NCBI GenBank assembly: GCA_963277665.1
Contig: OY728131.1
Span: 1,394,904,688 to 1,394,968,687, forward strand
Source: Viscum album
Taxonomy: Eukaryota > Streptophyta > Magnoliopsida > Santalales > Viscaceae
Reading direction: 5' to 3'
Length of the DNA: 64,000 nt
Positions 12,770 to 24,998 of this stretch are shown in pieces. Position 1 is the stretch's first letter, and each line of letters opens with the position of its first letter. The notes under the pieces were generated by a model. The model had not been told where the DNA came from, searched no databases, and saw only the letters and a list, made by a program, of their open reading frames with translations. The position numbers and the translations under genes are program-made.

Positions 12770-13633
12770 TATAAGGCCCCATCCTTAAACCTTACTTAAT
12801 CATGAGTTATTGCAAGATTACACATTGAGTATATTTTCAGGTTTAGAGTTTTTGATAATTAGATCATTAAACATTCATTACATTCCACAATTAAACAAAG
12901 TGGTTAGATAAAAGATAGTTTTAATTTTTTACCATCAACGGAAACATATTTAAAATAAAACTTGGATTCTTTCTTGACACTTCCTTGACACTATCATCAT
13001 ATCATGTACCTTTCCCTTGACCTGTGAAAAACATTTCAAAAACATGGTATGAGCATAAAAATATTAGTAAGGGATATAAAAATATGGAAAGGAAACATGA
13101 GTACACGTATACATAAGAATCAATGAAATCATACTTTACTCATAAAACATAAGCACTTTAACATACCTCATCAAAACATGAATAAATCATAGAAATCATA
13201 TGATATAAAGGTAACTTGAGGAATTCATAACATTCTTATATAGGGAGTAACCATCTTGGTTATGTTTGTAATACCCATCATAGTATATTCCCTAAATCTC
13301 TTCAGAGAAACCTTAACGTTTAACTCCTTCACGTTACCCAATGCATTGGAGATCTATATCGGGCTCACCAACCTTTAGTTTATCACAGAACCAATCCTCT
13401 TCATAACAATGCCCAAGAACCATAAAATAATCATACAATATAATACATGCATAAAGGAAACATAAAATTTCCACATTTCAGTAACAACATATCAATACAA
13501 CACATTGATATAAAAAAACATTACGAAAACCATTTTCAATACCAAAATAAAAGAAATGTAAAACATGGTATTTATTTTTCATTTAAAAAAAGGTATGGCT
13601 TGTAGAGGAAGCCGAAACTCAAATAATGGTCAC

Positions 13634-13660
13634 AGCGGTGGAGAAGTCGTTGTCACCGCT
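13634..13660 (-). other. LTR hairpin H0, element 1 3' LTR
   Basis: Perfect 7-bp arms AGCGGTG (13634-13640) and CACCGCT (13654-13660) enclose a 13-nt loop, followed by TACGTAC. The other LTR copy (22030-22060) is decayed. Confidence 0.5.
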
Positions 13661-14324
13661 TACGTACAACAAAAAAATTCCCTTTTGTCATTTAGTAAAA
13701 TTGTTCATATAAAAGATTCATTTTGGATAAACGTAATTGTCAAAGGTATTTATACACCATATAAAAGAAGGTTGTGTATAAAACAAAACATACCTCAATG
13801 AAAGGAGATTGAGACGAAGTCCCATAAAATGATCATTTTTTAAATAAAATAGATCTATTATGTATATTCAGTATATTTACACATAAACAAAGTATAAATA
13901 CCAGATATGACTTAATAATATCATGACATAATTTTAATGCAGGAGATTAACCCAAAGCACAGAAATTGGGTTACGAAGTTCCCTTACCTCATATCCGACT
14001 TGACTCAATCGTTCTTTAACCTCCTGAATAATAAACTTGAGTTAATTTCTACTTGCTTAAGAACATTTTTCAAGTTCATTATTCCTTTTATATCACTTAT
14101 TACCATGTCATGAACACTATGTAATTATATAAGTTAATAACGGTCATTTTATCGATCATTGGTACTTGAGTCAAAAATAAACTCTTTATAATTACAATTT
14201 TTTCATGTATCCATTATATCTAGAGTTATAATAATGATGTAGATATAATATCTATCATATATATCCATTATATACATTCATTTATAATATTACATAACGT
14301 TTAGAGGTAAGAAATGAAATGCAT

Positions 14325-14362
14325 CGTTCATGGAGACGGTAAGCCGTACGTACGCATGAACG
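14325..14362 (-). other. Conserved LTR hairpin H1, element 1 3' LTR
   Basis: Arms CGTTCATG (14325-14332) and CATGAACG (14355-14362) pair perfectly. The loop holds an inner ACGG/CCGT stem and GTACGTACG. The same loop and position recur in element 2 and TR-GAG. Confidence 0.7.
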
Positions 14363-14696
14363 CTATTTTAATTTCTATTTCTTATTTTATGTAATAGAAT
14401 CAAAATGATATAAAGGTATATTATAATTCCAGTATAATATAATATATAATATCATTAATTAAATCCTTTATACGTCCCACATATGGATTTAACAAATCAA
14501 ATCACTTTGACGGGGCGGTAGTCCCCACTTCCTAAAATGAAGATATCGCGTTTACCCATAATGGAAACCATAAAGGTATGATGTAAAAAATACAGAAGCT
14601 TAAGGAAAACATAATCATATTATATATCATATATAAATATAGTGACTTCTTAATGTCCACCTTTGAAGGTGTTATATGAGTGTTGAACAATCATCG

Positions 14697-14729
14697 TTTC
14701 GTGAGGTAGAAATTCGCCATCCACAGAAA
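14697..14729 (-). other. LTR hairpin H3-like, element 1 3' LTR
   Basis: Arms TTTCGTG and CACAGAAA pair with one bulge. It lies about 370 bp from H1 towards the TATA box, as in TR-GAG. A GC stem-loop at 14511-14526 (GCGG, TAGT loop, CCCC) is the H2 equivalent. Confidence 0.5.
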
Positions 14730-15072
14730 CAGTATGTTCTTTAACCATTACATGTAGGTGTGTGTAAGTGTAGCTCGAATCCTTCTTATAAAAAAATACT
14801 ATTATATTGAATATAATGGAGTTGTTACAAAAGAAAGGAATAAAAAGAGTTTAGAGGGTTGTAGAAGCAAAATAAAACATAAGAACACAAGAGAAAACAC
14901 TACCTTTAAAACAAGTATCTCTTTTTGATTTGAGCTCAAAGGCTATCGTGGGAAGACTTCTGCCCAAAGTGAGGCTTCAAGGAGTAAGAGAGGGATGTGG
15001 AGAGACAAAAAGGATATGGGTTTGCTGAGCCTGAGGCTTTGGAATTGTGGGTAAGGTGGTAGAGGTGGGGGC

Positions 15073-15080
15073 CTTTATAA
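15073..15080 (-). promoter_or_regulatory. TATA box in element 1 3' LTR
   Basis: Minus strand TTATAAAGG after a CT-rich tract (CTCCTCCTCTCC), the same layout as in element 2 and TR-GAG LTRs. It marks the likely U3/R border; transcription would run towards lower coordinates. Confidence 0.6.
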
Positions 15081-16502
15081 GAGGAGAGGAGGAGCACTCT
15101 TCGAATATTAAGAAAAGATACATTGTTATAAATTGTTTATCGGATAAAAAAGGACCCAAAATTATAATATTCGAGGATAAGGTGATTAGATTTCGAAATA
15201 AACCCATACAACAGGTTTATGACAAGTTTAGGTCTTATATTTTACAATATAATTTCACTTTATTTAAATCGTAAAATAATGAGGTAAACGCTGCATCATC
15301 ATGGTGTCATAAATAAATTTATTTATTTAATGTCTAAAAATTATAAAAAAATACAATGATGCAGTAAATATTTTTAGCCTTCCAATGACTATTTATAGTA
15401 AAAATTATGTCTTTTATAATCCCATTTAAAAATTGTTTTATCAAAAGAACTAATGTTTGTGTCATTTTTACTTTTACATTAAATAAAAGGCATTAATGTC
15501 TTTATCTTACCCAAGTGGATCCATGGGGTCCCAAAAATCTACCCATGGGTTGTCTTGGTCGGCCATGACACATCCAATAAGGGTAGGACATGTGTCATGT
15601 TCATTTCAAATTATTAAAACATCATTCTTACCTTAAATTACACTAATCACCTCTAATCGTGATTAAAAACTTAAAAGATACTATTCACTAAAAAAATTAT
15701 TTTAATCCCATTGAACCACGTTTTACCTCTTAATGACAAACATGTATGTGAGATTTTTGAAATTAAAAATACAGAGGTGGTAAAATTCCATTGAAACGAA
15801 AAATCAGTTTTTTAAGTACCACGTAGTGGTTTCACTATTCATCAAAAATTGATGTTTTTCATAAAAATACCGGAACTTCACCCTAAGCTATATTTGATAT
15901 TCCAAATTCAAAAATGATGTCTTTTTTAAAAAATTAAAACCATATAAGTTACATTAATTAATTTAATAATTAATTCCCGTTATCAGAGCAAATAGCGTGT
16001 TTTTATGAAACAATAAGTATCAAAAGATTGACACTAGTTTAATTCCAATTTCAAAGTGAAATTAATTCCAATGACCACCATTGGATTAAATGGTAAAAAT
16101 ATTTTCTAATTTCACTTTAAAACCAATTAAAAAGATAATATAATTATATAAACAAATTAGATGAAAAAGCAGTTTGGATGTAAAATGCAGTATTTTTCAC
16201 TATTAATTAAAAAACATGAACATTGTCAGAAAAATACCAAAGAATTATCTAATGTAAATTTAAATGTCCCAATAATAAATAATAATGGTTTATTTTGACA
16301 AATAGAGCTTATAAAATTTTCAAAAGATTTATTTAAAAATGGTTTTCAATCAAAAGGCAGTAAAATAATCTTTTAAAAATATTAGTGTATTCCATGATTA
16401 AGATTGGATTTATTCCCATTTTAAGCCTCTAAAACACTATATAACTCATTAGTAGACAGAGATAAAAATATCTATTATTCATTACTTACTTGGGATGTTA
16501 CA

Positions 16503-16516
16503 TCATTCCCCCATTT
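16503..16516 (-). other. Polypurine tract of element 1
   Basis: Minus strand AAATGGGGGAATGA directly upstream of the 3' LTR start TGTAACATCCC, preceded by TTGCGGGGACACAATT, the usual end of Tekay/Del internal regions. Confidence 0.75.
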
Positions 16517-16990
16517 ATAAAATTGTGTCCCCGCAATTTATTTACTTATCGAATAAGTGGGGGTATTTATCCCTCATTGAATTTTCATATTCCCATGCTG
16601 CCTCTTCAATCATGTGGTTTTTTCACAAAATCTTTACCTGATGAATCACCTTATTCCGTAACACTTGCTCCCTGTGGTCAAGAATCTAGACCGGTTGTTC
16701 CTCATAAGATAGGTTCTCTTCCAGCTGAACTACCTCTGGACTCAAAACATGAGATGGATCTGGCATGTACTTCCATAACATTGAAACATGAAAAACATTG
16801 TGTACTGGAGATAAACTCAGAGGTAAATCCACTCGGTATGAAACTGATCCAACTCTCTCCAGAATTTCATATGGTCCAATGAACCTTGGACTCAGCTTTC
16901 CTTTCTTACCAAATCGCATCACACTTTTCCATGGTGATACTTTGAGATAAACATGATCACCTACCTCAAAAGATAGATCCTACCTGCGGT
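16517..16990 (-). pseudogene. pol: Element 1 integrase C-terminus and chromodomain
   Basis: The minus frame from 16922 reads MRFGKKGKLSPRFIGPYEIL, then VHNVFHVSMLWKYMPDPSHV and LSPEVVQLEENLSYEEQPV, the GPY/F-type integrase tail of chromoviruses. It continues through a stop to ILDHREQVLRNKVIHQVKIL, a second stop replacing the conserved chromodomain Trp, then KNHMIEEAAWEYENSMRDK and YPHLF. The chromodomain (family role: targeting of integration to heterochromatin) is complete in outline but has two nonsense changes. Confidence 0.88.
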
Positions 16991-18100
16991 TATCCACATA
17001 ACTCTTCTGCCTGCTCTATGCTGTTCTCATGTGTTTCTGAATCAACTAAACGTTTTTGGCCAACACTTCTACCAATTTTGGTCCCATCAACTTCCTTTCA
17101 CCCACTTCATCCCAGAAAGTTAGAGTTCGACACCGCTTCCCATAAAATGCCTCAAATGGTGCCATCATTATACTGGAATGAAAACTATTATTATATTAAA
17201 ACTCCACAAAAGAAAGATGTTGGTCCCAAATTCCCTGATAATCCATCGAACAAGCATGTAGCATATCGTTCAAAGTCTGAATTGTTCGTTCTGACTGCCC
17301 ATCTGATTGAGGATGAAAAGCTGTACTAAAATTTAATTCAGTACCCAACGACTTCTGAAGGCCCTTCCAAAAGTTAGAAGTAAACTAGGGATCACAGTTA
17401 GATAAAATGGAGAGATGAAGTCCATGTAACATAACTATCTCTTAAAGATACAAATGAGAATGTTAATCTAGGAAAAATTATCTCGTATAGAAATGAAATT
17501 AACAGATTTAGTTAAGCGATCAAAAATAACCCATATTGCATTATTACATTGAGGTGTCTTCGGCAATCCCACAACAAAGTCCATGGATATATTTTCCCAT
17601 TTCCACTCTGGCACTGGTAAAGCCTGAAACATCCTTTTCTGTAACTGCCGCTCTGCTTTAACATGTTGACAAGTAAAACACTTCACGGTAAAATCAGCAA
17701 TATCTCTTTTCATTCCATCCCACCAGTAATACTCCCGTAGATCTCTGTACATATTAGTACTGCCAGGATGAACTGAAAATGGAGAACTATGAGATTCACA
17801 TAACAACTCTCTCTTCAACTGTGAATCAAAAGGTACACACAATCTCTTCTCAAATATCAAAACAAAATTATTATCAGTGTTGAATTCAGGAAACCTACCC
17901 TTCTGAACCAGCTCTACCTCTTTCTGGAACTCACTGTCTTGCTTCTGTGCTTTCATGATTCTGTCTGATAGAGAAGATTTCACTGATACCTGAAACAAAA
18001 CATAAGAACATCCTGCACCAAAAACATCTATTCCAAAGTTCATCAAATCCTTAACCAAAGGATCACATTCCAAACTCAACATTGTTAATGAAGCATTACT
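16991..18100 (-). pseudogene. pol: Element 1 integrase, zinc finger and core
   Basis: A 218-residue minus-strand frame (17468-18124) holds the HHCC finger: HSSPFSVHPGSTNMYRDLRE, then YYWWDGMKRDIADF and CFTCQHVK. The core follows as ISMDFVVGLPKT, with the first catalytic Asp, and DRLTKSVNFI. The second half (16991-17467) is shifted. Blocks such as FHSSIMMAPFEAFYGKRCRT and FWDEVGERKLMGPKLVE are clear, but stops interrupt the stretch between the second Asp and the Glu. This is the longest intact coding stretch of element 1. Confidence 0.88.
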
Positions 18101-18530
18101 TTTTCCACTCAAAGCATCATCCAATTTATTTGCTTTTCTCGGATGGTAATGAATTGTATAATCATAATCCTTGATTAATTCCAGCCATCTCCTCTATCTC
18201 ATGTTCAATTCTTTCTGAGTGAATATATACTTTATGCTTTTTTGATCAGTATATATTTCACAATTTACTCTATTCAAATGATGCCTCCAAATTTTTAAAG
18301 TGAAAACTACATCAGCTAATTCCAAATCATGTGTAGGGTAATTTACCTCATTAATTTTCAACAGTCATGAAGCATAAGAAATTACCTGATCATTCTTCAT
18401 TAGGACACAACCAAGTCCTTTCAATGAAGCATCACTATAGATAACAAACTCACCATTCCTGGAAGGTAGTGCCAAAACAGGAGCATTCATCAATCTTCTT
18501 TTCAACTCTTGAAAACAATCATCACATTAT
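18101..18530 (-). pseudogene. pol: Element 1 RNase H
   Basis: Minus frames give VLALPSRNGEFVIYSDASLK (first catalytic Asp in YSDAS), [57 protein letters not shown], and DYDYTIHYHPRKANKLDDAL. All standard motifs are present, interrupted by stops. Confidence 0.85.
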
Positions 18531-19311
18531 TTTGTCCAGATAAACTTAACACCCTTCCAAGTTAGCTTAGTCATTAGACTATATAACCATGAAAAATTTA
18601 CAACAAACCTTCGGTAATAGCATGCCAAACCAAAGAATCTACGAACCTCAATTACATTTGTGGGTCTTGGCCATTCTTCCAAAACCTTTCTTTTTGCAGG
18701 ATCAACGGTTATCCCATCATTAGAAACAATGTGACCAAGGAAAGAAATTTGTGGCAACCAAAACTCACACTTTCTGAATTTTCCATAAAATTTCGTTTTT
18801 TCAAGGTTTGCAAAATAACCCTTAAATGGCTTTCATTCTCTTCTTTACTTCTAGAAAACACCAAAATATCATCAATGAAAACAACCACAAACTTATCCAA
18901 GAACTCATGGAAAATTATATTCATTAAGTCCATGTATACAGAAGGTGCATTGGTTAGCCCAAAATGCATTACTTAAAATTCATAATGGCCATATATAGTA
19001 TTTAACATAGTCTTCGGAACGTGTTCTTCTTTTACATTCAACTGATGGTACCCTGACCTCAAGTCAATCTTCGAAAAATACTGAGCTCCCTGGAGTTGAT
19101 CAAACAAATGATCGATATGAGGCAAATGATATTTGTTCTTATCAGTGATGTTATTCAAGACTCTATAATCAATGGAAAGTCTCATAGAACCATCTTTCTT
19201 TTTAACAAATAAAACAAGATCACCCCATGGTGATGTGATAGGTCTAATGAAACCTTTGTCTAATAAATCTTGCAATTGCTCCTTCAACTCTAATGGTTCA
19301 ATTCGAGTCAT
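18527..19311 (-). pseudogene. pol: Element 1 reverse transcriptase
   Basis: The minus strand reads [60 protein letters not shown] and [14 protein letters not shown] (18973-19311). After a stop it continues MHFGLTNAPSVYMDLMN, VVFIDDILVFSRSKEENE (catalytic IDD box) and, shifted, QISFLGHIVSNDGITVDP with the thumb-region AKRKVLEEWPRPTNVIEVRR. At least one stop and one frameshift separate these three frames. The sequence is a typical chromovirus RT with the catalytic Asp pair preserved. Confidence 0.9.
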
Positions 19312-19905
19312 TAGATAAGGGGTTTTGAAATTGGCTTAGCATCAGGAACTAAGTCAACAGTAAATTCAACTTCCCAATCTGGTATTTTTCCAGGCAACTC
19401 ATCAGGAAAAACATCAGGATACTCATTTACCATTGGCACATCATTAATCTGAACAGTTCCATTGTTTTCAATGATGTGTGCAAGGTAACATTCATTTCTA
19501 TGTTTTACATGTTTCTCAGCCTCTTGATAAGTTATCAATTATAAGGGTTCATTCTTGTACACAAACTGAAAGTCTTTCTGAAAAGAAACTTCTTTATCTC
19601 TACAGTCAATCTTAGCATGGTAAATAGAGAGCCAATCCATACCCAGGATAACATCAATCTCTACTAGAGGTAAAACAATAAGGTTCGCAAGTAGGTTCTT
19701 TCCACAGATAAGGATAGGAAGATTATTATGAATTATTTTTGCCTCAACATTTCCCCCCAGGTGTTTTTACCACATGTTCTGGAGTCATTTCTTGAGATGT
19801 TATTCCCATTTTACTAGAAAAGTTTTCAGAGATGAAATAATTTGTAGACCCTAAATCAAACAACACACTGGTATAATCTGAAAAAACAAACAATGTACCT
19901 GATAC
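19312..19905 (-). pseudogene. pol: Element 1 protease and PR-RT linker
   Basis: The protease start reads VLFDLGSTNYFISENF, where the catalytic D-S-G of the family is D-L-G (a TCA-to-TTA type change). The frame breaks at about 19750. Other pieces are IDVILGMDWLSIYHAKIDC and, in a final frame, VNEYPDVFPDELPGK, the conserved linker before RT. It is non-functional because of the frameshift and the stop before LITYQEAEKH. Confidence 0.82.
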
Positions 19906-21020
19906 TACTTCATTTGATGCCCCGACATCTGCTGAAGTAGTTGCAAAGGATTTCACAACCTCTTTTTTCTTGTAGTCTAACTGCTTCCCATCACTTGAGC
20001 TATTTGTCGGACACTCGTTTGCATAGTGCCCCATCTCATTGCACTTAAAACATTTCACTAACTGCAAATCAAATTTGGACTTACCATCACCTTGATATTT
20101 TTCAGTGAAATCACGAGCCTTGTGTCCCATCTTACCACATCGGTAGCACTTTCCAGAATTCATAAGACATTCCCTAGCATTCCTTTTACCAAATTTATCA
20201 CTAACTGGAAAATTAGTTTTCTTACCATCATACTTTTTTGAAGAATTCTTTCCTTTCTCCTGCCACTCCGGTCTCTTCTTCTGTTGGTTGTTATAGAAAA
20301 CTTGATCATCGGGAAACTCCATTTCCACCTTCTCAGCACATCAAACATGCTTTTCATAACTTTTGAACTCACGAGAAGTTAATTCCCTTCGATATTTTGG
20401 CTTTAATCCTGAGTAAAAATGATTGATTTTACTATCAAGGTCTCAGAAAAAATTTGGAGCATACCTTACCAATCCAGTGAACCTCTCTTCATAAGCTGTA
20501 ACTGAGTCTTCCTCTTGCCCCAATTCTAAGAATTTTTTTCCATCCTAAGTCGAACAACTTTAGAAAAATAATTCTCAAGAAACATACCTTTAAATTCATC
20601 CTAGTTGAGAGCATCAATCTCATCAGTATCCCTGATATTCTTAACTATCGACCACCACTGATCTTCTTCACCCTCTAAACAGTAAATAGCAAGACTAACC
20701 TTTTGATTTTCTAAACACCCCATGACATTGAGAATCTTCTACAGCGCTTTAATCCACCCTTCAGCTAGCACAGATTCAGATGATCCTCTGAATGATGGGG
20801 GATGTTTCCTCATGAAATGTTCCACCACTGACATGTTCCTCTGCGATTGATCTGGCTGATCTCGTGCATGGATACCACCACCATTTATCTCTTGATCCAA
20901 CTACGCCATTACTGCAACAAACTACTTAGTTCCAATTCTGACCATCTCAGGATGCTGATTCGGAAGGTTATTTCCTTTTGTATGCCTTCTTAGCACGGCT
21001 TCCCTATTTCCTCTGCGGAA
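19906..21020 (-). pseudogene. gag: Element 1 gag (capsid and nucleocapsid)
   Basis: The nucleocapsid part has two CCHC-type knuckles: CYRCGKMGHKARDF, whose last Cys is Phe, and CFKCNEMGHYANEC, intact. The basic linker KKRPEWQEKGKNSSKK precedes them. The capsid part (20340-21020) is broken by several stops but shows NMSVVEHFMRKHPPSFRGSS, EGWIKAL and CLEGEEDQWWS, the retrotransposon capsid pattern. The start codon is not clear. Confidence 0.82.
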
Positions 21021-21156
21021 AAATATTCTTTACAAACATGTCATAGATGAAGCAACATGGTAATCTTCAAATACAATATCATTTCAATTTGAGCATAAAA
21101 AATATATTTGGATAATAATTTAATAAAATTCTAACTCCTAAAGATTTCTAAACCAA

Positions 21157-21170
21157 CCTCTGATACCAAC
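21157..21170 (-). other. PBS of element 1, tRNA-Met type
   Basis: Minus strand GTTGGTATCAGAGG directly after the 5' LTR, complementary to the 3' end of initiator tRNA-Met, the usual primer of Tekay/Del chromoviruses. Confidence 0.85.
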
Positions 21171-22724
21171 TATAAGGCCCCAGCCATAAACTTTACTTAA
21201 TCTTGAGTTATTACAAGATTACTCATTGAGGATGTTTTCAGGTTTAGAGTTTTAGATAATTAGATCATAAAACATGAATTACATTCCACATTTAAACAAA
21301 GTGGTTACATAAAAGATAGTATTCATTTTTTCCCATCAACGGAAACATATTTAAAATAAAACATGGATTCTATTTGACACTTCCTTGACACTACCATCAT
21401 ATCATGTACCTTTCCCTTTACCTCTGAAAAACATTTCAAAAACATGGGATGAACATAAAAAGCTCAGTAAGGGATATAAAAATATGGAAAGGAAACATGA
21501 GTACACGTATACATAATAATCAATGAAATCATACTTTACTCATAAAACAAAAGCACTTTAACATACCTCATCAAAACATGAATAAATTATAGAAATCATA
21601 AGACATAAAGGTAACTTGAGACATTAATAACATTCTTACGTAGGGAGTAACCCTCTTGGTTACGTTTGGAATACCCATATCAGTATATTCCCTAATTCTC
21701 TTTGGAGAAACCTTAACATTTATCTCCTTCGCGTTACCCAATGTATTGGAGATCTATATCAGTCTCACCCGCCCTTAGTTTATCACGGAACCACCCGTCT
21801 TCATAACAATACCCAAGAACCATAACATAATCGTACCACATAATACATGCATAAAGGAAAAATAACATTTCCACATTTCAATCACAAGATATCAATACAA
21901 CACATTGATATAAAAAACATTATGAAACCCATTTTCAATACCAAAATAAAATAAAGGTAAAACATGGTATTTATTTTTCATTTTAAAAAATGGTATGGCT
22001 TGTAGAGGAAGCCGAAACTCAAATAATGGTTACGGCGGCAGAGAAGTCGTTGTCGCTTCTTACGTATGACAAAAACATTCCCTTTTTTCGTTTAGTAAAA
22101 CGCTTCGTATAAAAATATTCCTTTTGGATAAGTGTAAAAGTAAAAGGTGTTTGTACACTGTATAAAAGAAGGTTGTGAATAAAAAAAAAATATGCCTCAA
22201 TGAAAGGAGATTGAGATTAAGTCCCATACAAAGATAATTTTTTAAATAAAATAGATCTATTGTGTGTATTCACTATATTTACACATAAATAAAGTATAAA
22301 TACTAGATATGACATAATAATAACATGACATAATTTGAATGTAGGAGATTAACCCAAAGCATGGAAATTGGGTTAAGAAGTTCCCTTACCTCGGGTCCGA
22401 CTTGACTCGATCATTATTTAACCTCCTGAATAATAAACATGAGTTAATTTATACTTTATTAAGAACATTTTTCAAGTTCATTATTCCTTTTATATCACAT
22501 ATTAGTATTTCATGAACACTGTAATTATTTATGTTAATATCGGTCATTTTATCGATCATTGGTACATGATTCAAAAATAAACTCTTTATAATTACAAGTT
22601 ATTCATGTATCCATTATATCCATATTTATACTCATGATATAGATATCATATATATCAAATATATCCAGTATATACAAGAATTTATAATATTACATAAAAT
22701 TTAGAGGTATGAAATGATATGCAC

Positions 22725-22762
22725 CATTCATGCAGACGGTAAGTCGTACGTACGCATGAACG
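22725..22762 (-). other. Conserved LTR hairpin H1, element 1 5' LTR
   Basis: Arms CATTCATG and CATGAACG (one mismatch) around the same GTACGTACG loop. The inner stem ACGG/TCGT is kept by a wobble pair. Confidence 0.65.
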
Positions 22763-23479
22763 CTACTTTCATTTCTATTTCGTATTTTATGGATTGGAAT
22801 CATAATTATATAAAGGTATATTATAATTCCAATATAATATCATATGTAATATCATTAATTACATCCTTTATACATCCCACATATGGCTTTAACGAATCAA
22901 ATCACATTGAGGCGGTGGTAGTCCGCACTTCCTAAAATGAAGATATCACGTTTACCCATAATGGAAACCTTAAAGGTATGACATAAAAGAAAAATAAAGA
23001 ATCTTAAGGAAAACATAAACATATTATATATCATATATAAGTATATTGACATCTTAATGGCCACCTTTGATGGTGATATATGAGTGTTTAATAATCATCG
23101 TTTTGTGAGGCAGAAATTCGCCATCCACGAAAACAGTATGTTCATTAACCATTAGATGTAGGTGTGTGTAAGTGTAGCTCGAATAATTCTTATAACAACA
23201 TCCTAGTATATTTAAGATACTGGTTTTTTTACAAAATAAATTAATAAAAAGAGTTTAGAGGGTTGGATAAGGAAAATAAAAACATAAGAACACAAGAGAA
23301 AACACTACCTTTAAAACGGGTACTCTCTTTTTGATTTGAGCACAAAGGCTTCTTTAGGAAGACTTCTGCCAAAAGTGAGGCTTCAAGGAGTAATAGAGGG
23401 ATGTGGAGAGAGAAAATGGATAGGGTTTGGCCGATCCAATGGCTTTGGAACTGTGGGTAAATTTGTAGAGGTGCGGGCC

Positions 23480-23487
23480 TTTTATAA
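23480..23487 (-). promoter_or_regulatory. TATA box in element 1 5' LTR
   Basis: Minus strand CTTATAAAAGGCCC after CCTCCTATCCTC. A GT donor-like dinucleotide follows 179 bp downstream (23307-23308). Confidence 0.6.
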
Positions 23488-24905
23488 GAGGATAGGAGGG
23501 GTACTCGTGGAAAGTTAAGAAAAGATACATTGTTATAAAATGATTTTCTGATAAAAAAGGACCCAAAATTAAAAAATTAGAGGATAAGGTGATAAGGGTT
23601 ATAAATCCACCCATACAATAGGTTTTTGAGAAGTTTAGGTTGTAGATTTTACCTTATATTTTCATTTTATTTAAATCATAAAATAATGAGGTAATCGCTG
23701 CATCATCATGGGGTCATAAATAATTTAATTTATTTAATGTCTAAAAATTATAAAATACCTATTATGTAGAAATATTATTAGCTTTAAAATGAATATTTAT
23801 AGTAAAAAATATTACTTTCATAAACCCATTTAAAAATTGTTTTAGTAAAACAACTCATGTTTGTGTCATTTTTACTTTTACATTAAATAAAAGGAATTAA
23901 TATCTTTATCATACCCAAGTGTCTCCATGGGGTCCCAAAAATCGACCCATGTGTTTTCTTGGTCGTCCATGACACATAAAATAAGGGTAGGACATGTTTC
24001 ATGTTCATTTCATATTATCAAAACATTATTCTTACCTTAAATTACACTAATTACCTCTAATCGCGATTAAAAACATAATAGTTACTATTCACCAAAATAT
24101 TATTTTAATCCCATTGAATCAAATTTTAATTCATAATGACAAAAATTTATGTCGGATTTTTGAAATTTAAAATATAGAGGTGGTAAATTTTCATTTAAAT
24201 GAAAAATCAGTTTTTTAAGTACCACTTAGTGGTTTCACTATTCATCAAAAATTGATGTTTTTCAGAAAAATACCAAAACGTCACCCTAAGATATATTTGA
24301 AATTCCAAATTAAAAAATGATATCTATATTAAAAAATTAAAACCATATAGTTTACATTATTTAATTTAATAATTAATTCCCACTGTCAGAGCAAATAGCA
24401 TGTTTTTATAAAACAATAAGTATCAAAAGATTGACACTAGTTTAAGTCCAATTTCAAAGTGAAATTAATTTCAACGACCACCATTGGATTATATGGTAGA
24501 AATATATTATAATTTAACTTTAAAACCAATTAAAAAGATAATATAATTATATAATCAAATTAGATGAAAAAGTAGTTTTGATGTAAAATGGAGTAATTTT
24601 CACTATTCATTAAAAAATTTGAACATTGTCAAAAAAATACCAAAAAAAATTATCCAATGTAAATTTCAATGTCCCAATCATAAATAATAACTTTATTTTG
24701 ACAACTAGAGCTTATAAAATTGTCAAAATTTTGATTTAAAAATGGTTTTCCATCAAAAGGCAGTAAAACGATCTTTTAAAAATATTAGTGTATTCCATGC
24801 TTAAGATTGAATTCATTCTCATTTTAAGCCTCTAAAACACTATCTAATTCATTAGTATACATAGATAAAAATATCTATTATTCATTACTTACTTGGGATG
24901 TTACA

Positions 24906-24998
24906 GGAAATTCCAAAAATATACGAAGGATAATGTGACATTCACCATCCCATGAACCATAGGGGAGTTACACTTTTTTATGCTCCTTGTGATTTAGG
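24906..24998 (+). pseudogene. pol: Athila gag/protease fragment between two insertions
   Basis: 93 bp of Athila sequence separate elements 1 and 2. The plus frame gives VTFTIP, a stop in place of Cys, then TIGELHF, and after a shift the final codons of the 'ALCDLGAS' protease motif (GAT TTA GG). This corresponds to the region just before and at the catalytic aspartate of the Athila aspartic protease. It joins logically to 12769 upstream and 35236 downstream. Confidence 0.75.

Larger units (their letters stand above)
12770..16502 (-). repeat. Element 1 3' LTR (3733 bp)
   Basis: Read on the plus strand it begins TATAAGGCCCC (terminal TG decayed to TA) and ends ACTTGGGATGTTACA. It is collinear over its full length with 21171-24905. 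It contains a TATA box (15073-15080), a donor-like site (14902-14903), three hairpins (14325-14729), a fourth short hairpin (13634-13660), the CCAAT palindrome (13338-13349) and an acceptor-like site (13022-13024). Confidence 0.9.
12770..24905 (-). mobile_element. Element 1: long-LTR chromovirus (Tekay/Del-like)
   Basis: A minus-strand Ty3/gypsy element of 12.1 kb with 3.73-kb LTRs, a tRNA-Met type PBS next to the LTR at 21171, gag with two CCHC knuckles, PR-RT-RNase H-IN in that order, an integrase C-terminal chromodomain and a PPT next to 16502. It lies inside Athila gag/PR. The flanks AGAAA (12765-12769) and GGAAA (24906-24910) are a probable 5-bp target duplication with one change. All coding parts carry stops or frameshifts. 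The LTRs differ at about 16 of the first 170 bases. Confidence 0.9.
21171..24905 (-). repeat. Element 1 5' LTR (3735 bp)
   Basis: Second copy of the 3.7-kb LTR, next to the PBS and so the 5' LTR of the minus-strand element. It starts TATAAGGCCCC and ends GGGATGTTACA. The length differs by only 2 bp from the other copy despite roughly 10% substitutions, showing few indels. Confidence 0.9.

Noticed and set aside
17018..17329. 103-codon plus-strand frame, and its counterpart at 30630-30938 on the minus strand
   Set aside because: Antisense shadows of the integrase region in elements 1 and 2.
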